Assembly: GCF_040639655.1 (NCBI RefSeq)
Contig: NZ_JBFAAI010000011.1
Coordinates: forward strand, 186,001-250,000
DNA: 64,000 bases
Reading direction: 5' to 3'
From: Actinoplanes sp040639655
GTDB taxonomy: Bacteria > Actinomycetota > Actinomycetes > Mycobacteriales > Micromonosporaceae
The position numbers and the translations under genes were made by a program. Positions 34,918 through 41,953 of this stretch are shown piece by piece. Under the pieces are notes generated by a model. The model saw nothing but the letters and a program-made list of their open reading frames with translations. It made no database searches and had not been told where the DNA came from. Numbering within the stretch: position 1 is the stretch's first letter; every line of letters begins with the position of its first letter.

Positions 34918-35940
34918 TTAAAGCATGGAGACGTGTACGTGGTCAGTGTGCGCACTGGCCCCGTGGTAGTCGCTCCAGCCGTTGGCCGGGAACCAGATCT
35001 TCCGATTCCAGATCACGTAGTAGATGCCGAGCCGGTCGCCGTTACGAACCAGGAACGCCATCAAGTCGTTGCCGTACTTGAATTCCTTGTCCGTGTCGTA
35101 GCTGGAGAAGCCGCTCTTCTGAAGGGACCAGTCGCAGGCCCGGCCCTTCGGGTGTTCGTAGGGGCCACCGGGCCGGTAGCAACCGACGAACATGTTGAAG
35201 CCGGCCTTCTTGGTCTCCTTGTACATGTGCAGGGTGCGCTTGGTCACACAGCCGCCGGTGGTGGGGTCCTTCTCGGTGCAGCCCTCGGAGGAGAAGCCGC
35301 CGCTGGAGTTGCGCGGCGCCGGAGCCGCGTCCGGCGAGTCGGCAACCACGAAGCCCTTGGTGACACCCTTGCCACCGACCAGCGCGAACGCGTCCGCGGC
35401 CTGGTCCTTCTGCTTCTTCATCAGCGCGGCGTCCTGCTGCTGCTGCTTGACCTCGGCATCGAGACGCTTCTTGCTCTCAGTGATGGTCCGGACGGCCTGG
35501 TTGAGTTCGTTCAACTTGGCGTCGTGCAGCCGGTTGATCTCCTCGAGCGAGACCGCCTTCTCCATGAAGTTGGTCGACGAGTTCGATTTCAGCAGGTAGC
35601 TGACGGTGCTGAGATTGCCCGTCATGTACTGCTGCTTGGCGATCTGATCGACCTCAGGGATCAGCGCGTTGCGCCGGGCCTCGGCCTGCTTGATCTGATT
35701 GGCCAGCTGCGTCTGCGTCTTCGTGGACTTCTCCACGGCCGCCTTGGCAGCGACATATCGCCGGTTTGTGGATTCGATCACATCGGAGAGAAGCGCGTCG
35801 TCATCCTGCTCCTGCTCTTGAGCAGTGGTCGAGGAACCGCCGGGCTCGGCCGAGGCCGGAGACGAGGGCGCCATGAGCATCACGGCAGCCGCCAGCGGTG
35901 CCAGGGCAAGAATCAGCCACCGGCGGGGACTTGCGGTCAT
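34918..35940 (-). CDS. Secreted coiled-coil cell-wall protein under c-di-AMP riboswitch (paralog 1)
   Basis: 340-aa exported protein. Signal peptide: residues 1-31, MTASPRRWLILALAPLAAAV onward, ending near ASAEPGG. A long coiled coil (about residues 45-200) resembles the N-terminal region of RipA/NlpC-P60-type hydrolases. A low-complexity linker follows, then a C-terminal domain with Cys residues (GCTEKDPTTGGC), EHPKGRACDWSL and YVIWNRKIWFPANGW and a final HTDHVHVSM. The His/Asp pattern is like that of the ARB_07466-type domain, but no NlpC/P60 Cys-His pair is present, so enzymatic activity is uncertain. I chose ATG 35940 because GGAAGGAAC precedes it. The divergent paralog is at 36506. Confidence 0.82.
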   Translation of the reverse strand: MTASPRRWLILALAPLAAAVMLMAPSSPASAEPGGSSTTAQEQEQDDDALLSDVIESTNRRYVAAKAAVEKSTKTQTQLANQIKQAEARRNALIPEVDQIAKQQYMTGNLSTVSYLLKSNSSTNFMEKAVSLEEINRLHDAKLNELNQAVRTITESKKRLDAEVKQQQQDAALMKKQKDQAADAFALVGGKGVTKGFVVADSPDAAPAPRNSSGGFSSEGCTEKDPTTGGCVTKRTLHMYKETKKAGFNMFVGCYRPGGPYEHPKGRACDWSLQKSGFSSYDTDKEFKYGNDLMAFLVRNGDRLGIYYVIWNRKIWFPANGWSDYHGASAHTDHVHVSML

Positions 35941-35957
35941 CAACAGTTCCTTCCGTG

Positions 35958-36090
35958 TCACCGCCGACCGAGTTAGCTGACGGGTTCGGGACGGAAGCAA
36001 TCCCTACCGCAAACTGCGGATACACCCCAGTGACCTGGTTCCCCGGCTCGCCTTTCGGCGATTGGGCGGCGGCCTGCCGGCAACTCGGGG
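35958..36090 (-). promoter_or_regulatory. c-di-AMP (ydaO-yuaA) riboswitch upstream of paralog 1
   Basis: Read on the minus strand, the leader contains GAGCCGGGGAACC, then TGGGGTGTATCC, GGTAGGGATT and finally GAACCCGTCAGCTAAC, in the order and spacing of the ydaO class. The 3' end lies about 15 nt before the start codon of the secreted protein at 35940. In actinobacteria this class controls resuscitation factors and cell-wall hydrolases. Confidence 0.92.
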
Positions 36091-36354
36091 GCGGTGCCGT
36101 CCTGGCAGGACCGGCGGTCAGCTTACCCGAGATATCGCCGTGGATCAGACCCGAGGAACGGCGAAAAGTGTTACCGATCAACGACTTTCCGTAATTCTGT
36201 CACCGTTCGTGTCGGGGTCATTGCCAGCTGTGCGAGAACTGTCGATCTGTCGATCGAGTAGGTATGGTCGGTGCGGTTCCCGTATGGGTGCCGCCGCCTA
36301 ATCGCCGTAAATGGCGAGCCGGGGATCCAATGATGTGACTTATTCGCGACGGTG

Positions 36355-36490
36355 CGGACGCCGTCACCGACCCGCCGGGAGCGAAGCTCGGGGCAGGTCG
36401 TGAACAAGCCGCATTCCCGGGGTGAATCCGCGCACAGCGGTAGGGATTTCCTTCGTCCCGAACCCGTCAGCTAACCCGGCCGGCGGCCGA
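36355..36490 (+). promoter_or_regulatory. c-di-AMP (ydaO-yuaA) riboswitch upstream of paralog 2
   Basis: On the plus strand GGGGTGAATCC (36419-36429), GGTAGGGATT (36439-36448) and GAACCCGTCAGCTAAC (36460-36475) match the conserved core, ending about 15 nt before the next start. The 5' part (GTGAACAAGCC instead of GGGGAACC) is more divergent than in the other copy. Confidence 0.88.
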
Positions 36491-36505
36491 CGGAAGGAAA
36501 TGCCT

Positions 36506-37534
36506 GTGCAGCAGAACACTGCGCGGCGATTAGCGGCGTTGCTGGCGCTGCTCGTCGCCGCGTGCGGACTGGCCGTTGCCCCGACGCCGGCCACCGCGGC
36601 CCCCCGGTTGTTCGCCGCCCCCGGCGACTCAGGTGACGACGGTGAGGGCGGATCCGCCTCCCTGATCGACAAGCTCGAGAAGGCCTCCAAGGGCTTCGTC
36701 GAGGCCAAGGCCAAGCTGAAGACGTCCAAGGAGCAGCAGGCCAAGCTGACCGCCGAGCTCAAGCGGCTGGACGCCGCCCTGGGCCCGCAGCAGCAGGCGC
36801 TGGACGAGATGGCGGCCCAGGCGTACGCCACCGGCCGGGCCGGCCCGATGGCCGCTCTGATCAACTCCAGCAGCCCCGAGGGCTTCCTGGACAAGGCCGA
36901 GACACTGGCCGTCGTCGCGGCCGACCAGAACCGCGCGATCCAGGATCTGAAGACCACCCGGGAAACCCAGCAGAAGGCCAAGAGCGCGATCGACATCGCC
37001 ATCAAGGACCAGCAGAAGCAGGTCACCGTGATGGCGAAGCAGAAGCAGCAGGCCGAGGCCGCGCTGAAGGCCGCGAACCAGGGTGACGACGCCGGTTCAT
37101 CGTCCGACGGCGGCGGCAGCGCCGACGCGGCGCCGGGCCCGGGGGGCGGCGGTTGCAGCGAGACCGACCCGACCGGGACGGGCGGCTGCGTCACCCCGAC
37201 CCTCCTGCACGCCTACAAGGAGGCCCGTGCCGACGGGTTCACCCGGTTCACCAAGTGCTGGCGCACCCAGAACAGCGGTGAGCACCCCAAGGGCCGGGCC
37301 TGCGACTTCTCGTCCGAGAAGGGCACGTTCGGCGGGGATGCCACCGGAGCCGACAAGACGTACGGCGATCGGCTGGCGAACTACTTCATCAACAACGCCG
37401 ACGATCTCAACGTGCTCTACGTGATCTGGTACCGCCGGATCTGGCTGCCGAGCAGTGGCTGGAAGTCGTACAGCGGGGCGGGCGGCGACCCGTCCAGCGA
37501 CCACACCAACCACGTGCATCTGTCGGTCAACTAG
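36506..37534 (+). CDS. Secreted coiled-coil cell-wall protein under c-di-AMP riboswitch (paralog 2)
   Basis: 342-aa exported paralog of the divergent gene at 34918-35940. Signal peptide residues 1-32 (ARRLAALLALLVAACGLAVA, ending PATAAPR). The coiled coil runs over about residues 50-195 and is rich in Lys, Gln and Ala. A Gly/Ser/Asp linker follows, then the same C-terminal domain: GCSETDPTGTGGCVTP, EHPKGRACDFSS, YVIWYRRIWLPSSGW and SSDHTNHVHLSVN. GTG 36506 has GGAAGG at 8 nt and is preferred; ATG 36500 sits too close to that site. A perfect hairpin terminator follows. Confidence 0.82.
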   Translation: MQQNTARRLAALLALLVAACGLAVAPTPATAAPRLFAAPGDSGDDGEGGSASLIDKLEKASKGFVEAKAKLKTSKEQQAKLTAELKRLDAALGPQQQALDEMAAQAYATGRAGPMAALINSSSPEGFLDKAETLAVVAADQNRAIQDLKTTRETQQKAKSAIDIAIKDQQKQVTVMAKQKQQAEAALKAANQGDDAGSSSDGGGSADAAPGPGGGGCSETDPTGTGGCVTPTLLHAYKEARADGFTRFTKCWRTQNSGEHPKGRACDFSSEKGTFGGDATGADKTYGDRLANYFINNADDLNVLYVIWYRRIWLPSSGWKSYSGAGGDPSSDHTNHVHLSVN

Positions 37535-37542
37535 CAGCGCAC

Positions 37543-37585
37543 ACGAATGGCGCGCACCGCTGACCCAGCGGGGCGCGCCATTCGT
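37543..37585. terminator. Bidirectional terminator
   Basis: Stem ACGAATGGCGCGC / GCGCGCCATTCGT with an inner CCGCTG / CAGCGG stem, between the convergent paralog-2 and ABC ATPase genes. Confidence 0.9.
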
Positions 37586-37595
37586 ATGAGGTCGC

Positions 37596-38366
37596 CTACC
37601 GGCGGGAGAAGGCCTCGTACTCCTTCATCACATCGGCGGTCGGGCCGTCGGCGCGGATCTCGCCGGCCTCCAGCCAGATGCACCGCTCACAGGTGTCCCG
37701 GATCGACTGCTCGCTGTGGCTGACCAGGAAGACCGTGCCGGCCTCGCGGCGAAGCTGGCGGACCCGCTCCTCGCTGCGCTTGCGGAACTTGGCGTCACCG
37801 GTGGCCAGCGCCTCGTCGATCAGCAGCACGTCGTGCTTCTTCGCGGCGGCGATGGAGAACCGCAGGCGGGCCGACATGCCGGACGAGTAGGTCCGCATCG
37901 GCAGGGTGGAGAAGTCGCCCTTGTCGTTGATGCCGGAGAACTCGATGATCTCGTCCTTGCGGGCCTTCACCTCGGCCGGCGTCATACCCATCGCGAGGCA
38001 GCCCAGCTCGACGTTGCGGTCACCGGGCAGCTCGTTCATCAGGGCCGCGTTGACGCCCAGCAGCGAGGGCTGCCCGGCCGCGTAGATCGCGCCACGGGAC
38101 ACCGGCAGGAGCCCGGCCACCGCCCGCAGCAGCGTCGACTTGCCCGAGCCGTTGGTGCCGATCAGGCCGATCGCCTCGCCCTTGTAGGCGACGAAGCTGA
38201 CGCCCTTGACCGCGTGCACCTCGCGGATGTTCGCGTTCTTGCCGCGGGTGGCGAGACGCTTGAAGCTGGCGACCGGGCTGGTGCTGCCCGCCCCGGCCTG
38301 GTGGATCTTGTAGATGATGTGGGCGTCGTCGGCGACGACGGTGGGGACGCGCTCGTTGTCAGCCAC
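37596..38366 (-). CDS. Polysaccharide/teichoic-acid export ABC ATPase (Wzt/TagH-like)
   Basis: 256-aa ATP-binding subunit of an ABC-2 type glycan exporter. Walker A LIGTNGSGKSTLLRAVAG (about residues 67-84), a TagH/Wzt-type region YAAGQPSLLGVNAALMNELP, signature MRTYSSGMSARLRFSIAAA, Walker B HDVLLIDEALATGDAKF, and the switch SHSEQSIRDTCERC. No C-terminal glycan-binding extension is present, so recognition of a specific end group is unlikely. The GTG start overlaps the permease gene by 8 nt, so both subunits come from one mRNA. Substrate: a lipid-linked polymer of unknown kind. Confidence 0.9.
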   Translation of the reverse strand: MADNERVPTVVADDAHIIYKIHQAGAGSTSPVASFKRLATRGKNANIREVHAVKGVSFVAYKGEAIGLIGTNGSGKSTLLRAVAGLLPVSRGAIYAAGQPSLLGVNAALMNELPGDRNVELGCLAMGMTPAEVKARKDEIIEFSGINDKGDFSTLPMRTYSSGMSARLRFSIAAAKKHDVLLIDEALATGDAKFRKRSEERVRQLRREAGTVFLVSHSEQSIRDTCERCIWLEAGEIRADGPTADVMKEYEAFSRR

Positions 38367-39255
38367 GGCCGTAACCCTTCTCTCCGCGCCAGAAGTAGAC
38401 GTAACCGCCGATGCCGACGACAGCCGCCCAGAGCGTCGCCTGGATCCACAGCACGGCTGGAGGGTTGGCCAGGGGTGCGCCCTCGAGCAGCGCGTGGCGC
38501 ATCAGCTCGATGAAGATCAGCATCGGGTTCGCCTCGACCACCTGGAGCTGCCAGCCGGACAGCACGTTCCGGAACATGGTCACCGGGTAGAGCACGGCCG
38601 AGCCGTACAGCCAGAACCGCATGATGAACGGGACCAGCTGGCGGATGTCGCGGAACTTGGAGCCGTAGCGCGCCATGAACAGGCCCAGGCCGGTGTTGAA
38701 GACCGACTGCAGGAGCAGGGCCGGCAGGACGAGCAGCCACTCGAGGGTGAGCGGCTCCCCGGTCACCAGCACGATGCCCATCAGCACGACGAGGGCGACG
38801 ATGAAGTTCCGGGTCTCGACCACTACGGCGGACAGCGGCAGGCTGGCCCGTGGGAAGTGCAACGCCCGGATCAGGCCCAGGTTGCCGACGATGGTGTTCT
38901 GCCCGGTCTGGACCACCGACTGGGTGAACTGGAAGACGAAGACCCCGACACACAGGTACGCGATGAAGTTGTCCATGCCGCGGTCGGCCTGGAGCACCAA
39001 GCCGAAGATCACGTAGTAGACCGCGGCGTTGATGATCGGCGTCAGCACCTGCCACACCGCGCCCAGCTTGGTGTTGCCGAGTGCCGAGGTCATCTTGGCG
39101 CTGGCATGGGCTGCGATGAAGTGCCGGTAGGCCCAGAGCTGCCGGGTGTACTCCGGGAGGCTGGGAAGCCGTCCGGAGGCGCTCAGGCCGTTACGCCGGG
39201 CCAGCTCCTTGAGGGAGAGCCCGGCGTCGGCCGAGGCGACCGCCGTCTCTGTCAT
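38359..39255 (-). CDS. ABC-2 type polysaccharide export permease (Wzm/TagG-like)
   Basis: 298-aa permease with six predicted helices starting near KLGAVWQVLTPIINAAVYYV, and the ABC-2 pattern LIRALHFPRASLPLSAVVVE in the loop after helix 2. An N-terminal cytoplasmic segment of about 60 residues precedes the membrane part. I chose ATG 39255 (GGAG upstream); the open frame to 40590 is an artefact. With the overlapping ATPase it forms a complete two-component exporter for an undecaprenyl-linked glycan. It is divergent from a TetR gene. Confidence 0.9.
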   Translation of the reverse strand: MTETAVASADAGLSLKELARRNGLSASGRLPSLPEYTRQLWAYRHFIAAHASAKMTSALGNTKLGAVWQVLTPIINAAVYYVIFGLVLQADRGMDNFIAYLCVGVFVFQFTQSVVQTGQNTIVGNLGLIRALHFPRASLPLSAVVVETRNFIVALVVLMGIVLVTGEPLTLEWLLVLPALLLQSVFNTGLGLFMARYGSKFRDIRQLVPFIMRFWLYGSAVLYPVTMFRNVLSGWQLQVVEANPMLIFIELMRHALLEGAPLANPPAVLWIQATLWAAVVGIGGYVYFWRGEKGYGRG

Positions 39256-39413
39256 GGGGTGGTGCTCCGATCTGGTCGGCCCTTCGGGCGCGGCGGGATC
39301 CGATGCCTGATGCGAGGACACAGAAGCAGCATGACAGGCTCCCGGCCGTGCCGATGGAACGGGTTCGTATCGACGTGGCTGTGACGGTAGCTGACCAAAC
39401 GGCGGAACGCAAC

Positions 39414-39428
39414 CGTTACGTCGTAGCG
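39414..39428. promoter_or_regulatory. Candidate TetR operator
   Basis: Near-perfect palindrome CGTTACG-T-CGTAGCG directly upstream of the -10 TATAGT (39430-39435) of the tetR gene, and inside the divergent region shared with the glycan exporter. It is placed to allow autorepression. Confidence 0.55.
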
Positions 39429-39429
39429 C

Positions 39430-39435
39430 TATAGT
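39430..39435 (+). promoter_or_regulatory. -10 element of a leaderless promoter (TetR gene)
   Basis: TATAGT followed by 6 nt and GTG 39442, with no ribosome binding site. Confidence 0.6.
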
Positions 39436-39441
39436 GACTGT

Positions 39442-40041
39442 GTGGCGACAATCAAGCGCGCACCTGCCGGAGCGGCGGTGCTCCGAGGCGACATCACCGT
39501 GGCGATCCGTAACGCGGTCATGAGCGAGCTGGCGGAGGTGGGTTACGGCAGGCTGTCCATCGAAGCGGTGGCCCGTCGTGCCGGCGTCGGCAAGACCGCG
39601 ATCTACCGTCGATGGAGCAACAAGCTCGAGATGGTAATGGAGATAATCTCGGCTGTCGCCGAACGGAAGGTTCCACTTCCGGACACCGGAAGTTTCTCCG
39701 GCGACCTCGCACTGCTCCTTCTGATCGTCAGCACGGCGCTCAAGCACCGGATGGCCTCGCAGATCATCCCGGACCTGATGGCCGAGGCGGCCCGCAACCC
39801 GCAGATCGCGGAGACGTTGCAGCGGGCCCTGCGGACCCATCAGCAGGCGGTCGGGGAGAAGCTGATCGGTCAGGCCGTGGCCCGGGGCGAGCTTCCCGAG
39901 GGCACCGACCCGGACGTGGCCGTCGACCTGATCCTCGGCCCGCTCTACTGGCGCCTGGCCGTGGCCCGCCAGCCGATCGAGGACGACTACCTGGAGAAGT
40001 TCACCGTCGCGGTCACCGCGGCGCTGAAGGCCACCGCCTGA
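39442..40041 (+). CDS. TetR/AcrR family transcriptional regulator
   Basis: 199-aa regulator. The HTH runs over about residues 16-62: RNAVMSELAEVGYGRLSIEA, VARRAGVGKTAIYRRWSNK. The C-terminal domain contains LILGPLYWRLAVARQPIEDD, characteristic of the TetR_C_11/AcrR-like group that has LLxGPLYYR. The start is the leaderless GTG. It is divergent from the glycan-export ABC genes, with a palindrome in the shared promoter region; regulation of itself and possibly of the exporter is likely (inference). Confidence 0.9.
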   Translation: MATIKRAPAGAAVLRGDITVAIRNAVMSELAEVGYGRLSIEAVARRAGVGKTAIYRRWSNKLEMVMEIISAVAERKVPLPDTGSFSGDLALLLLIVSTALKHRMASQIIPDLMAEAARNPQIAETLQRALRTHQQAVGEKLIGQAVARGELPEGTDPDVAVDLILGPLYWRLAVARQPIEDDYLEKFTVAVTAALKATA

Positions 40042-40158
40042 CCCTCCGCACCCTTGCGGGCACCGGTTCGCTCCCTTTTGCAACTCAGAAGTCCAGGGAC
40101 GCAAGCCGGTGCTGCCGACCGGAGAGGCCGACCCCCGACCCCTCCGGAGCCGGAGACC

Positions 40159-40530
40159 ATGGCCACCACCTGTGAACACCGCGTCGACTTCACCGTGCTC
40201 GACGCCGCCTCCATCCTCGCGATCGCCCTGGGCGGTACGACGAGCTCGTACGCCGGTCCGGGTGCCCTCCACCCACCAGCGGTGACCGGCGCGGCCGTCA
40301 TCGGCGCGTGGCGCAGCCAGGACGGTGCGGTCAAGCTGCAGCTGCGCCGGGACGGCACGTACGCCGGTGAGGTGTCCGGGCGGCGTCAGGCGGCCCGGGG
40401 CACCTACCTGGTGGAGGGGGAGTCCGTCGTGCTGCGCGACGACTCCGGCCTGCAGACCGCTGTGCTCGTGCACGACGGCGAGCTGGAGATGGCCGGGCAC
40501 CGGCTGCTCCCGGCCGCCTCGGCGAACTAA
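40159..40530 (+). CDS. Small hypothetical protein, Atu4866-like beta domain
   Basis: 123 aa. The C-terminal 70 residues (GAWRSQDGAVKLQLRRDGTY, RQAARGTYLVEGESVVLRDD, LEMAGHRLLP) have the repeated-strand pattern I associate with the Atu4866 family of unknown function. The first 45 residues contain a weakly hydrophobic stretch and one Cys (TTCEHRVDF). ATG 40159 follows GGAG; the longer frame from 40054 is unlikely. It follows the TetR gene by 117 bp on the same strand and may be cotranscribed. Confidence 0.62.
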   Translation: MATTCEHRVDFTVLDAASILAIALGGTTSSYAGPGALHPPAVTGAAVIGAWRSQDGAVKLQLRRDGTYAGEVSGRRQAARGTYLVEGESVVLRDDSGLQTAVLVHDGELEMAGHRLLPAASAN

Positions 40531-40581
40531 GGAGCCGCTTCGGCGGGCCGATCGGTAGGGGACACCGAACCGGGGGGACGT

Positions 40582-41142
40582 ATGCGGCACACCAGGATCG
40601 CGCTCGCGCTGGCGACGGCAACGCTGTCGCTCAGTGGCTGCGCGGCGTTCGGCCTCGGCGGGCCGGCGGACGGCGAGTCCGCGACGGCTGCCGAGGGGAG
40701 GCAGTGGATCGTGGTGGACGCGGGCAAGGCGACGCCGTCGCCGACTGAGACGACCGGCAAGCCGGCGGTGACGCCCGAGGTGTCGCTCTCCATGCCGGCG
40801 CCGGATCCGAGCTGTACGAAGATCTGGCCGCGTACCGAGCCGGTGATGATCCCGGTCGAGGTGACGCCGGGGGCCGGTGCGCTGACCGTGGAGTGGCCGG
40901 CCCAGGGCCTGTCCGACTACCGGGTCGCGGCGGTTCTCCAGGAGCTGGTCACCGGTCCGCAGCCGGAGCCGGAGTGGAAGCCGGTGCCGCCCGGCAAGGG
41001 CTGCTCGGTGAGCACCACGATCAGCGGTCTGACTCCTGGTGAGGCCTACATCGTGTGGCTGGACGCGCCGAACACCGGCCGTGAGGTGGACGGTACCCGC
41101 TACCTCTACAGCGGTCGTTCGGGCGTGGTGTACCCGCGGTAG
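40582..41142 (+). CDS. Lipoprotein of unknown function
   Basis: 186-aa secreted lipoprotein. The signal sequence MRHTRIALALATATLSLSGC ends in the lipobox LSGC, so Cys20 is the lipidated residue. A Pro/Thr-rich linker (residues 45-75) follows. The C-terminal part (about 85-186) has the strand spacing of a fibronectin type III-like domain (GALTVEWPAQGLSDYRVAAV, SVSTTISGLTPGEAYIVWLD). Function unknown. It is convergent with the cysteine dioxygenase gene, with only 4 bp between the stops. Confidence 0.8.
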   Translation: MRHTRIALALATATLSLSGCAAFGLGGPADGESATAAEGRQWIVVDAGKATPSPTETTGKPAVTPEVSLSMPAPDPSCTKIWPRTEPVMIPVEVTPGAGALTVEWPAQGLSDYRVAAVLQELVTGPQPEPEWKPVPPGKGCSVSTTISGLTPGEAYIVWLDAPNTGREVDGTRYLYSGRSGVVYPR

Positions 41143-41146
41143 GCGG

Positions 41147-41602
41147 TCACCACTGGGCGCCGGCGAGCTCCACGGTCAGGACCTCGAGGCCGGACGGGCG
41201 GAGGCGGTACTTGGTCATCCTGGTCAGGGCCGGGCCGTAGACGTGCACGCTCACCGCGGGCCGGGCTGAGCGGTTCTCGATCCGGTGGATGTGGTGGCTT
41301 CCGAAGCGGCGGCCGGCACCCTCGCCGAGTTCCCGCGAGACGACTCGGGCCGTTCCGCCGCTCACCGAGACGGTGTCCTCGACCAGCGTGCCGCTGTGCA
41401 GGTGGAACGCCCCGGCTGAGCCGCCGTGGTCGTGGATCTCGGTGCTCTGGCCGGGTAGCCAGGTGAGCAGCCAGACCTCGTAGTCGTCGGTGAGGGTGAG
41501 CCGGTGGTACCAGCGCTCGACCGGATCGAAGCGGGGCGCGACGGGCCAGCCGGCGGCCTCGGCCGAGAAGCGCTGAGCGATGGCGAGATGATCGTGCGGC
41601 AC
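41147..41602 (-). CDS. Cysteine dioxygenase family protein
   Basis: 151-aa cupin enzyme that oxidises cysteine (or a related thiol) to the sulfinic acid using a mononuclear Fe(II). The ligand motif is TEIHDHGGSAGAFHLHSG (two His in HDH, about residues 57-59), with the third His in SHHIHRIENRS (about 103). Start GTG 41602 with CGGAGGG upstream. A perfect inverted repeat lies 28-48 bp before the start. It is probably a single-gene operon. Confidence 0.85.
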   Translation of the reverse strand: MPHDHLAIAQRFSAEAAGWPVAPRFDPVERWYHRLTLTDDYEVWLLTWLPGQSTEIHDHGGSAGAFHLHSGTLVEDTVSVSGGTARVVSRELGEGAGRRFGSHHIHRIENRSARPAVSVHVYGPALTRMTKYRLRPSGLEVLTVELAGAQW

Positions 41603-41629
41603 GGCACTGCCCTCCGAAAGCCTCTACAT

Positions 41630-41650
41630 AACCTATAGACCTAATAGGTT
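41630..41650. promoter_or_regulatory. Candidate operator of the cysteine dioxygenase gene
   Basis: Perfect inverted repeat AACCTAT-N7-ATAGGTT in an AT-rich patch, covering the likely -10 region of the minus-strand gene. The spacing fits a dimeric winged-helix regulator (for example Rrf2- or ArsR-type); the regulator is not identified. Confidence 0.55.
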
Positions 41651-41953
41651 TTACCACATGATCTACGGCGTGTGGGTGGCTTTCCGTCGGATGTCATGAG
41701 CTCGAAAGAGGCTTGTCGAACTTTGCCTCTTTCTGGACGTGGTGCGAAAAACTTCGTTGAGGAATCGCGCGAATACGCTGCGTTGATTAATCCGGTCGAT
41801 GTGTCACCGAATCGGCCTACCCCGATCGGCCGTTCCGCCGAAATACGCTGCTCAGACGGTCCCTGCCGAATAGAGAAGGCTATATGGTGACCAGCGCGCC
41901 GGGAACCGGCGCCGGAGGCCCCCCTCCGATGTCCTGACAGCGAGGACGGACAC
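41651..41953. other. 303-bp region upstream of the neprosin-type gene
   Basis: No gene is visible; small frames lack actinobacterial codon bias. The stretch 41690-41890 is clearly lower in GC than its surroundings and presumably contains the promoter of the 41954 gene, but I cannot place a -10 with confidence. Confidence 0.4.

Noticed and set aside
39256..40590. 445-codon N-terminal extension of the exporter permease frame
   Set aside because: It lies antisense to the TetR and Atu4866-like genes. ATG 39255 has a ribosome site and gives a normal permease.
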